DNA of 64,000 bases, taken from Lampris incognitus. Taxonomy: Eukaryota; Chordata; Actinopteri; Lampriformes; Lampridae. Positions 1 to 10,300 of the stretch are shown one piece after another (position 1 is the first letter of the stretch; every line of letters begins with the position of its first letter). The stretch covers positions 103,137,936 through 103,201,935 of the forward strand of contig NC_079213.1 in NCBI RefSeq assembly GCF_029633865.1, written 5' to 3'. The notes beneath the pieces are model-generated. The model saw only the letters and a list, made by a program, of their open reading frames with translations. It ran no database searches and was not told where the DNA came from. The position numbers and the translations under genes were made by a program.

Positions 1-367
1 GAAATTGTAAGTAATAATTCTTATTAATTTAGACAACAAATGTGTGTATCCTGATATGACAATATCCTAATTTCATCCTGATACAATACCACTGAAAAAT
101 GATAAAACTGAATTATTGCCTTGGCCTACAGGAGAATAAAATGCTTACTACATGTATTAGCTTAGTTTGAACAAAACTAATCACTGTTGCACACAGCTAG
201 ATCTGTACATCAGAAGTTTGATTAATTTGACTTTTTTAGGAGGCTGTTTCTTACACTATTCCATCAAAGACAGCTGTTTTTGAAATTGTAACAGTCATCT
301 AAACTTTTTAGGTGTTGTGCAGCTCTGGTGTGAAAAGTAATGTCTTCTGTTTCATTGTTTTGTCCAG
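1..367 (+). other. guk1: guk1 intron (partial)
   Basis: This AT-rich sequence lies upstream of the first visible guk1 exon and ends in a pyrimidine-rich tract and CAG acceptor. I see no other gene, RNA or clear repeat in it. Confidence 0.7.
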
Positions 368-452
368 GAAAAACGTCTGAGAGACCGGCAGACAGAGACG
401 GAGGAAAGTTTACAGAAACGCCTGGAGGCTGCACAAACCGACCTAGAGCTCA
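368..452 (+). CDS. guk1: Guanylate kinase 1, exon (antepenultimate coding)
   Basis: This exon belongs to guanylate kinase, the cytosolic enzyme that transfers phosphate from ATP to GMP or dGMP, giving GDP or dGDP for nucleotide pools and cGMP recycling. It encodes 28 codons plus one base and begins EKRLRDRQTETEESLQKRL. The RxxxTEE-S-KRL pattern is the lid/CORE region of vertebrate GUK1. It is bounded by a CAG acceptor and a GTAAGT donor and reads straight into the exon at 1170. The 5' exons, including the P-loop, lie left of the window. The identification rests on the joined C-terminal 67 residues. Confidence 0.95.
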
Positions 453-556
453 GTAAGTTGTGTTGGACTGGCATTTGGTTGGAACGAAAACATGCATATT
501 TTTGGATGAAATGGACACCACTTTGCTAAGGCGTCTACTATATACCGTTATTTATT

Positions 557-1108
557 GCCGGCAGCCATACCAAATGACAGAAGCTAAGCAGGTATGGGCT
601 TGGCTAGTACTTGGATCGGAGACCTCCTGGGAAAACTGAGTTGCTGTCGGAAGTGGTGTTATGGGCCAGTAGGGGGCTGTCTTCCTGCTGGTCCTAATAA
701 AAACAACAAATATCAAATCCCAATGCCCCAGTGCAGTGATGGGGAAACTGTGCTGTAGGAGATGCCGTCCTGCGGATGAGATGTTAAACCGAGGTCCTGA
801 CTCACTGTGGTCATTAAAGATCCCATGGCACATATCGCAAAGAGTAGGGGGTTCCCTGGTGTCCTGGCAAAATTCCCAACCTGGCTCTATCCATCTGGCT
901 ACCTAATCACCCCCCCCCATGTAACTGGCTCAATGATTCCTCCCCCTCCACCTCAAGCTGATGTGTGGTGTGTTCTGGCGCAAAATGGCTGCCGCGCATC
1001 ACCCAGGTGGGTGCAACACATTGGTGGTGGTTGAAGTGAGTTACCCCCTTCAATGTGAAGCGCTTTGGGTGTCTAGATAAAGCGCTATATAAATTTAATT
1101 ATTATTAT
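557..1108 (+). mobile_element. 5S rRNA-derived SINE (SINE3-like) in guk1 intron
   Basis: Positions 557-650 resemble 5S rRNA: AAGCTAAGCAGG, a TTGGCTAGTACTTGGATCGG stretch and GAGACCTCCTGGGAAAAC match the internal promoter region of 5S genes. About 450 bp of body follows. The 3' end reads AAGCGCT...AGCGCTATATAAATTTAATT and finishes in (ATT)n, the tail type shared with fish LINEs. This is the architecture of 5S-headed fish SINE3 elements. It is a retroposon and not a working 5S gene, since the 5' third of the 5S sequence is degraded. Confidence 0.8.
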
Positions 1109-1169
1109 AGTCCTCAGTATTACTGAACTAGGTAAACCTTTGAACGGTTGTCTCATCTTTCTTTTCTAG

Positions 1170-1255
1170 GCAAAGAGCCAGGAGTGTTCGATGTCATCAT
1201 CATCAATGACGACTTAGACAAGGCCTACGAAGAACTGAAAGCTATCCTTTCTGAT
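1170..1255 (+). CDS. guk1: Guanylate kinase 1, exon (penultimate coding)
   Basis: The exon encodes SKEPGVFDVIIINDDLDKAY and on to KAILSD, the C-terminal core strand and helix of GUK1 (the VIINDDLD-AY motif is diagnostic). The TTTTCTAG acceptor completes the serine codon split from the exon ending at 452, and the donor is GTAAGA. Phases agree on both sides. Confidence 0.96.
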
Positions 1256-1583
1256 GTAAGAGGAGTCATAAAACAATGCAATCCTGTGTATAGTTCACAG
1301 TTACAGTAAATATGATGATGATGATACTGATGATGAGCCATGTATAGTAGCTCTTTCTGCTGTAGCTGGTATTTGCTTTATTCTATGTTAGCAGACATGG
1401 AACACAGGATATTTAGTAAATTTATTGTCTATTGCATAGATGCTTCCTCCCTTTAGGGTTGGAGGACTGTGATTTCTATCTAGGACTAGAAATGTTCTAA
1501 TGCTGCACCTATTGTGTGTTGCTCTGGATGAGAGGATCTGCTAAAGGCCTTTAATGTAACGAATCTATGTTCTCTCTCAACAG

Positions 1584-1616
1584 GAAATTAAAAAAGTTCA
1601 GGAGGCCAAGTCATAG
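1584..1616 (+). CDS. guk1: Guanylate kinase 1, last coding exon
   Basis: The acceptor CTCTCAACAG is followed by EIKKVQEAKS and a TAG stop. The lysine-rich short C-terminal tail is as in vertebrate GUK1. Confidence 0.95.
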   Translation, partial: EIKKVQEAKS

Positions 1617-2255
1617 GAGGGGAAGGGAACCCCCAGTCTTTCTCTTGCTAGGTCCTTTTCCTGGAGAACTGACGCCTTTGACTCGGGCTGGAATGACATC
1701 ATCTTAAGTCATTACAGTTACGACAAACTAATTTTTCCCCCCTCTAAGAGCAATTCCTTCTGTACTACTAATCAAACATCTATGAGTTTAAAGTGAATGA
1801 TGGAAGTGAGGGTCTTGTCTTCAGATTGAGTCACTCACTCTTGGTTCTGGTCAAAGAGGATGGGGCGCGTGGTTGAGATCATTTAATCGATTGTCCGTTT
1901 TTAGGAATGAAAACCAACACATTTTAGTCAACTATCTCAACTGGTACATTAAAAAAAAACAACCTCGGAACCACTGCCAAAACCAATGCTATGATTTAAT
2001 CTTTATTATTGAAGGTTCTGTATTAAACTAACCGGGCTCCAAAGTGTGGAGTACAGTCGAGCTGTGCTTACCTGTCATTTAAACTGCAAGATCGTTTTTC
2101 ATAAAATTGAGTAATCTGTTTAATATCTCAGACTTTTACTTCTTTCTGTTGTTGGTTTATGATATTGTAGAAATTAATTGGCATGTAGCTATGTGTACTG
2201 TGGAATACTGTAAAATGTGATTATTTGTGGATGAATAAAGTATACGGTTAAAATA
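1617..2255 (+). other. guk1: guk1 3'UTR
   Basis: This is noncoding sequence after the stop, with no repeat recognised. It runs to the AATAAA at 2234-2239, so cleavage is expected shortly after that. A second AATAAA at 2348-2353 could give a longer form. Confidence 0.75.
2234..2239 (+). terminator. guk1: guk1 poly(A) signal
   Basis: A canonical AATAAA lies about 620 nt after the guk1 stop codon. Confidence 0.75.
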
Positions 2256-2377
2256 TGAAGGACTGAAGCCTACATGCTGCAAAATTATCCAAAAGATCAC
2301 ATGCAGGAGGTCAATGCGGTTCATCTGCAAATGTTTGAGGTTGAACAAATAAAACGAGGGCAATAGTTTGTCTGTTT

Positions 2378-2383
2378 TTTATT
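2378..2383 (-). terminator. obscn: obscn poly(A) signal (candidate)
   Basis: TTTATT on the + strand is AATAAA on the obscn strand, about 655 nt past the obscn stop. If it is used, the two genes end within roughly 150 bp of each other, tail to tail. The assignment is an inference, because no closer canonical signal was seen. Confidence 0.5.
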
Positions 2384-3037
2384 TTAATTTGTCTCATTTT
2401 GCAATCCTGCAGGTGGGCCAGTCATTCAGTATGCAATTGAGAACCTCATATTCTACAAGAAATCAGCTATCTTCTAAGCTCATCTTTTTCTTTCATAAAT
2501 CATGAGACATTTGTAAAAGTCAGCAGAGTTTTTCCACTCAAAAATATCCACGGCATCTGTATTATTCTTGCAATAACCCACAAATTATTTTTGTGGCGTT
2601 ATTTTGTGACAGCCAGCGTAAGCCCAAAAAGATGTGCATCTGTTTGTCACTGTAGCAAAACTAAAAAGAAAAATAATAGTTTCTCGTATCACAGCACAAG
2701 ACCCTGCAACCCATGCAACAGATTCCACTCCTTGCACAGACAAACTAATTACTATCCCTGATATGTTTTTCATACACCAACCAAAACTAAACCAACGCAG
2801 TACAATTGGACATATACAACTATATGTAGTATATGTACACTTTGAACAGCTGTTAAGACACATCACAGCTACATAAGCAGAGGATATTGTAATAACTGTA
2901 ACTAACCAAACCAACTCCAGATAGCCAGAAACAAACCACACAATAAATATCGTGAACTGACATCAGATTCTGTGTACACAACACTGTCATACAACAGCAT
3001 ACGTATCCTTTTTTCTTTTTTTTTTTAATTCATAGCC
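2384..3037 (-). other. obscn: obscn 3'UTR (inferred)
   Basis: This unique-looking, repeat-poor stretch lies between the obscn stop at 3038 and the candidate poly(A) signal. Open frames of up to 118 codons on either strand carry no recognisable domain. Confidence 0.5.
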
Positions 3038-3218
3038 TCACTGAAAGAAAGGACCCTGAATCTTGGTGCGGACCTGGTCTCGCTTGGTCTCCCTCTCTTT
3101 GAGGTACGCTTTGAGTTTGTCGGTGGAGAAACAAACCATGGAGTCTATGCGTTTGGTCTGAGCCCGGCTGCTGCGGACCCACACGTTCTGCAGACATTCG
3201 GCTGCTGTCGGTCTCCCC
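3038..3218 (-). CDS. obscn: obscn exon 36 (last): kinase-2 end and C-terminal tail
   Basis: The exon encodes [14 protein letters not shown], the last kinase helix (human obscurin has a GRP-ASSCLQ-PW pattern here), then a basic tail with [18 protein letters not shown], ending PFFQ and TGA. The CCTAG acceptor completes the split Trp codon from exon 35. This gives 59 residues plus stop. Confidence 0.93.
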
Positions 3219-3292
3219 CTAGGAGAGAGGATTTCAGCTGTTTTACACACAGTGACTGTGGTTTGCACACAAACACTGGTTTTAATGAAAGC

Positions 3293-3373
<81 letters not shown>

Positions 3374-4340
3374 CTTGTACTTCTTGAGGACCAGTCTGAG
3401 TTTTTAACCATCAGAGTGAGGACATTTTTGCAAAGTGAGGACATTTGGGCTGGTCCGCACTTCTTTAAGTTTCAATTTTAAGGTTAGGACTTGGGTTTAG
3501 GGTTCAGATTAGGATTAGGTTAAAGTTAGGGTTAATATGTAGTTCTGATGGTTAAGGTTAGGGTTAAGTGCTAGGGAAAAAATGTAATCAATGAGGGTCC
3601 TCACAAAGATAGAAATACAAGAATTTGTGTGTGTGTGGGGGGGGCTGATGTGTGTACAAGAAAAATACAGAAAAAAGATTACAGTTAAGTTAAAAACAAA
3701 TACTTTAAAACAAAATGAGATTTATTCATAGTTAAAATAATAAAAATGAACCGACAGAACAAAGCCCATCTAAGGCACAATCAAAGAGAAAAACAAAAAC
3801 GTATTCCTTAAATGCAATTCTTCTCTATTTTTGGATTTTCTTCTCTTTTCATCCTAATTTGGCTATTCCCTGTTCTCCTAAATTCCCCTGTGGTAGCTGG
3901 GGAGGGTGTAGATTTCCACATACATCCTTTGATATGCATGGAGTCGCCAACTGCTTCTTTTTACCTGCCAGCTGCAGGTTCCTCCGACGGAACATAATGC
4001 TATTTCACCAACATCCACCCACCACTGTACAGGCATCCCACCACCTGTCACTTAGTACAATGACAGACATATTACCCTGACCCAATGATGATGTCACTAA
4101 TGGGTAAATTCAGTCTACCAGCAGCACACCCCAGTGACAGGGAGCAGGTAGACAGAAACGGTGTCATGCTTTAGTGACCGCAGGATCCATGTGTGGAGAT
4201 AAAGTTGAAAAATGGCAAAGTTTCCCACTAGAACAACCAAGACGGTCTTATGACCGTTTTGGATTTTCAAAGTTTAATAACTTTGTGGGGGGAAAAAATG
4301 CATACATACACACACACACACATATATATATACACATACA

Positions 4341-4392
<52 letters not shown>

Positions 4393-7300
4393 CATACACA
4401 CACACAGACACCTTTTTAAATGCATATATTTGCATTAAAATGAGTTTTAGACCAATTACACAAAAAAAAAGTTATAAGAGCTACCTAAAACGACCATGAT
4501 CGGTCAAAATGGCCGCACATAATTTGTGTGCGATCGTGTGCATCATGTCACTATTTATGAAGTGTGTTGGTCGCATCATTTCCTTCGTGAAGTTCATTGC
4601 TCTGTCCTAAAAACACACTAGTGTTCTCCAGTGCAGACTAATAGTCTAAACTTGATTTTTGATTATTTCCAACATGTCTGGTTACAGACGCTGTGACAGA
4701 TGCACCATGACTGCCACCGAAGCGTTACGGTATTTACAGGTGTTGGACAGCGGCCATTTTAAATTGTTTGAAAAATAGTATTAAAGTTATTAAAATGTTA
4801 ATTTTGGTGTCAGTCATTTCTTAACAGACATACTAACATATGTAATGCATTAATATCTCAATTGGGTATTTATCTTGACAGAATATAGAGTTTAAAAACC
4901 GTGGGCGGCGTTCTAGTAGTTTTTAAGTTCCGATCGTTGTTTGGGACGGTTTCAATATTTATTTTCAGTTCTTTTTTTACATTTCACATGTTATAGGCCT
5001 CGTTACATTTGTTAGATTAGCAATATGTGTTTTTCAGGTAATATTTTCACTTTTTCTATTTTGCTATTCAAGTGCGACTATGTCTCTCTGAAGTTTAAAT
5101 TGTTTAAAAATAGTATTATAGTTAAAAGGTTAATTTTGGTGTCAGTCATTTCCTAACAGACATACTAACATATGCAATGCATTGACATCTCAATTGGGTA
5201 TTTATCTTGACAGAGTTTAAAAACTGGTCGTCAGTTTGACTGCCCATGGTCGTTTTAGGTAGGAGTGAAATCCCGGTTGTTCTAGTGTTAAGTTTTCAGG
5301 AAGGTAAACTGCTTATGAGAAGAGATTCTCACCAGGCTTTGTTGTTCAGGCTGTTCTTCATGAAATTGATGGCTCCTTCTGAGAGACCCGGATAACAACG
5401 TCCAAACTGGATCTTGCCTTTCCTGATGTTCCTGTCTCGCTCCCGGCTGTGCTCTGAATGGAACGGGCTGTCTGCGCTCAACCTGGAGAGGAGAAAAAAA
5501 AAGAAGAGCTGATTCACATAAAAACCATTACCTGAAGTTCACTTTTCGATATATCTAAAACGGCATTCTCCAACACTGCTCCCTACTATAACTGCGATAA
5601 CTAAACTTAGGGCTGGGCAGTAATTCAATATGATAATTTATTATCTTTCAATAGTATTGTATTGCGATAAAAGGGACATTGTGATACACAATTTTACTGT
5701 CTAAATTGATGACAGTGAGAATCTATTGCCTAAAATTTCTCACAAAATGAGTTTGAATATTTGAGGGAATTTTATATGAACACATGGTTTTGGCTGGCAT
5801 GGTTTAACTTTACATTACTAAACAATTCAATGTGATGAACCTTGGTTGGATTCCTAAACATGGTATTTTTGCATGTGTAAGCAGATATTGAGATATATAT
5901 TGATATTGTATAAAATCCCCAATGATTATTGTGATGATAATATTTTCAATATCGTCCTGCACTATTTACACCGACAAGTATGAACAGAATTTAAGCTTTT
6001 CAACTGCTGAGTTTGCCGTCATTTACTTACATAATAAAAGCCAGAACCCCTACAGCCCAAATGTCTGTCTCTGGTCCGATCCCCTGTCCTTCAAGGATCT
6101 CTGGAGCTTTGGGAAGGACAATGCACCCTGAAAAAACAAATAGATTAAAAAAAAACTGACTTTCAATAAAAGCACTGCTGTCAATATGAACATTATAGTC
6201 ACTCGCATCCTGGAATTTCCATAAAAAGAAAATGACTCACATTGGTAGAAAATGGGTGAAATAATGATAAGAAAGGGGGCTTAGTGGTCTTCCGGTCTAG
6301 CTGGCTAGGTGATGGCAGCATAGAGCCACATGTTCCTGACAGTAAGAATCAAAAGTTGCCTGATAGAACAGAACTCAAATTTTATTGGATATGCATTAAA
6401 GCAAGTGTAAATACAACAGGCAAATGCCTAGAAAAGGGAAGAAAAATCTTGCATAAAGTAAAGAACTTAGCAAAGAAGAGGAAGATCAACTGTCACAAGC
6501 TAGTAGCAACATGTAAGAAGACATGCAGCCAGACACCGACTTGGAGCCGAACCACAAAGCTAACCTGGGCTTAATCTTGAAAGAGTTACGAGAATTCAGA
6601 AAGGACTCCAGTCAACAACTAAACACCATAAGAGAGGATATTAACAGAAAGTTACAAAAGAGCGGAAGAAGCAGAAGAGCGAATCAACATGGCCGAGGTT
6701 TGAATCCAATCACTGGAGGATGTTTTGTTGGAGCTGGTGATGCTTCAGATGCAAATGGAGGCTAAACTGACTGATTTGGAGAGGTGTTTGTGATGCGACA
6801 ATGTCAGAATACATAGGGTAAAAGGAGTGGAAGAAGCATAACATCAGTGATTACTTTCGCGGAAGATTTGCTAATTAAAGGTTTGGAGCGCCCTTCTTCT
6901 ACAGTGCTAAGGATTCAATTTCCAAGGAAAAAAGAGTATGCTTGGACTATGACTATGCCCCAGAGCTGCTGAGGAAGGGGAGGGAGCATGAGAAGTAAAA
7001 GCTGCATTCAAGGAAAGAAATATAAGATTCCAGACTCCATTCCTGGCCAGACAGTGTTTTATAAAGAAGGTATGGTGATTTACAACTCGGCAGAGGAGGC
7101 AATGGCAGACATGGCAGAAAGGGAGATACCAGTGACAGTTCTGAAAAACCAAACTTCGCTTTTGGATCAGATCAACCAGCTAATTTGGCGATTCAGCAAA
7201 AAGCGAGGAAACTGAGAGAATACAAGTGCTAGGTGAAGCTTCAAGGAACAGCTCAAGGCATTCCGGCGCCGGGACACTTGATAAGTACTTTTGCTATGAT

Positions 7301-10300
7301 AGAAATACATAGTTACAACATATCTTCTAGAAGTCTTAAACAATGCTGTGAATAATGTTATGAGACAAATCTTATTATCAAACCTATTTCCCAATATGAT
7401 ACCGAACTTATCAGCAGGACAATGTTAAGGGCATATGGAGGATAGATTTGGGGTGGGAACACGTCTTACTGAACATTATGGACCTATGCATCAGCTTAAA
7501 GGCTGAACAGGATCCTCTTTCACTGCCGGGAGGAAGAGACTTTCCCTCTATACTCACATTCCATCAGTCATAAGACCATAAAAGAGGCCCTAATATTGAA
7601 CGTTGATGTTGTTGTTTGTGACTGGGTTCATTATTTCGTTACCATGTTACTGCTTAATGATTATGTTTGTGCTATTGTTCCTTGTCGCACTAGGGGTGTA
7701 GGATATTATTTATAAATAGGCTTGAGGGGGCTAAAATATACTCAAAGATACATAATCCAAAGTATCAAGTCAATTAAAGTAACTGCCTATAATGTAAATG
7801 GTCTGGGAAATCCAATCAAGAGGAACAAAGTTCCAGCAAAATTGAAGAGGGAGGGAGTAGAGTAGCTCTCCTCCAAGAGACTCAACAGGAACAGAACACA
7901 AAAAAATGTAGAGATGGAGATTTAATAAGTGTTCATCTTCCTGTAGTCAGGGTTCTAAGAGAGGGGTAGCAACTTTACTTTTTAGAAAACAAAATTTTGA
8001 GTGCACATATGAAAAAGAAAGATATTGACGGGAGATTTGTACTGGTCCAGGATATCTGGAGGGTGTTTTAGTTAATTTTCTGAATGTTTATGCTCCTCCG
8101 GGATCTGAAAAGAAATTCTATGAACATTTGAATTACTAATCTCAGAGGCTCAGGGTATCCTAATTTGTGGGGGAGACTTCATCCACTCCTGGATACATCG
8201 AAATATTACTACTCAGGGGAGGAGAAAATTATAAAAAAAACTATAAAATCAATGATGGAGGAGCTGGGATTCTCAGACATATGGAGGGAGGTGAATCTAA
8301 CAAAGAGGGACTATAACTTTTTTCCTCACCCGCACTCTGTCTACTCTATTTTTCATGTTTCAAAAAGATTTATATAGGGTGATAGATTAAAATATTTGGA
8401 TCATGGACTTGTCAGATCACACCACAATTTCTATGGATTAATATTAGGTTCTAAAAAAAAAAAAAAAAAAGAGCACTGTCCGGAGGCTAAACACAGGGAT
8501 TCTAAATCAAATGAGGCAGCAAATAAGGACTGATATAAAAGATTATCTGGACGAAAATGATAAAGGGGAAGTGTCTCCACCGACTCTTTAGGATGCATAC
8601 AAAGCTGTTTCTTAGGGGAAAATGATAGGCAATTGCTCTAATTTAAAAAAGCAGAGAAAATAAAAATTGGATCAGTTACAAACAGAAATAAAAAAATTTA
8701 GATAACATACATAGAAAGACACTGAATCAAGAAATAAAAATGGAAATAGACAAGAACTAATTAAATGAAATCTTGATGGGATGAGAATCAGCCCCTCCAA
8801 GTTTGAGGCCATGGTTCTCTACTGGAAATGGTGGATTGCTCCCTCTGGGTTGGGGATGAGTTGTTGCCTCAAGTGTAGGAGTTCAATTATCTCGGCGTCT
8901 TGTATGAGTGAGGGTAGGATGGAGCTGGAGATTGACAGGAGGATTGGTGCAGCAGCAACAGTAATGCGGATGTTGTATCGGACCATTGTGGTGAAGAGGG
9001 AGCTGAGCCGGAAGGCAAAGCTCTCAATTTACCAGCCAATCTTCTTTTCAACTCTCACCTATGGTCATGAGCTTTGGGTAGTGACCGAGGGTGAGATCGC
9101 GGGTACAAGGGCTGAAATTCGTTCCCCCGTACGGTGTCTGGGCTCAACCTTAGAGATAGGGTGAGGAGCTCGGACATCCAGAGGGAGCTTGGAGTAGAGC
9201 TGCTACTCCTTCGCATCGAAAGGAGCCAGTTGAGGTGGTTCGGGCATCTGATCAGGATGACTCCTGGGCACCTTCCTTTGGAGGTTTTCCGGGCACATCC
9301 AACTAGGAGGACACCCCGGGGTAGATCCAGAACTCGCTGGAGGGACTACATGTCCAATCTGGCCTGGGAACACCGTGGGGTCCCCCAGGAATAGCTGGGG
9401 GGCATTGCTGGGGAGAGGGACATCTGGAGTGCCCTACTTAGCTTGCTGCCACTGTGACTCTACCCCGGAGTAGCGGCTGAAGATGAATGAATGAATGAAT
9501 AAATAAATGAAATCTACTCAAGCAATATAATCTTTCTAAAAAAAGGACATTATGAAGCGGGAGAAAAAACAGCTAAACTATTCACGAATTAAAAGAGCAA
9601 CAAGGAGAAAACACAATTTATAAAATAAGGACCCTACAACAAATTCCAAACACTGCAAAGAAAAAGACATAAAACAATCACTTGAAACTTTTTATGAAAT
9701 GTATATACACAGCCAAAATAAATGGTATATTGACTGCATTTATATAGCGCTTTTCTAGTTTACTGATCACTCAAAGTGTTTTACAATGTATGCCTCAACC
9801 ATTCACACACACATTCATACACTGATGGCAGAGGCTGCCATGCAAGGTGCCAACCTGCTCATCAGGAGCAGTTAAGGGTTCAGTGTCTTGCTCAAGGACA
9901 CTTCGACACACTCCACAGGAGCTGGGGATCAAACCAGCAACCTTCTGATTTCTAGACGACCCACTGTTCCTCCTGAGCCATGCCGCCCAAAATAGATAAA
10001 CAAAGATGGAAGCCATTTTTGACTTGATAAAATACCCTAAAGTGAGGGACCAACAAAATAAGCTTCTAATTAGTGAAATTACAGATGAAAAAATTAAAAA
10101 GGCAATATCAAATTCAAAACCCAATAAGGCAGCAGGACCGGAGGGTTTTCACTTAGAGTGGCACAAAGAAATGAAAGATCTGCTGACCCCTATAATGAAG
10201 GGTGACATATGAACAGGTGCTCAAGACTGGCATAATTCCTCCTTCTTGGAAAGAAGCAGTGATTTATTTGATACCAAAGGAGGGTAAAGATAAACTTGAA

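Noticed and set aside
557..650. A 5S rRNA gene
   Set aside because: Only the internal part resembles 5S, the 5' third is degraded, and the sequence continues into a SINE body and LINE-type tail.
3263..3481. Open frames over the TG and CA runs (3.3, 4.3, 55.9 and 58.8 kb), giving Val-Cys, His-Thr or Arg-Ala repeats
   Set aside because: They are translations of microsatellites with no conserved flanks.
3480..3571. Interstitial telomere repeat
   Set aside because: The GGTTAGGGTT hexamers are scattered and imperfect and belong to a known kind of TG-associated interspersed repeat.
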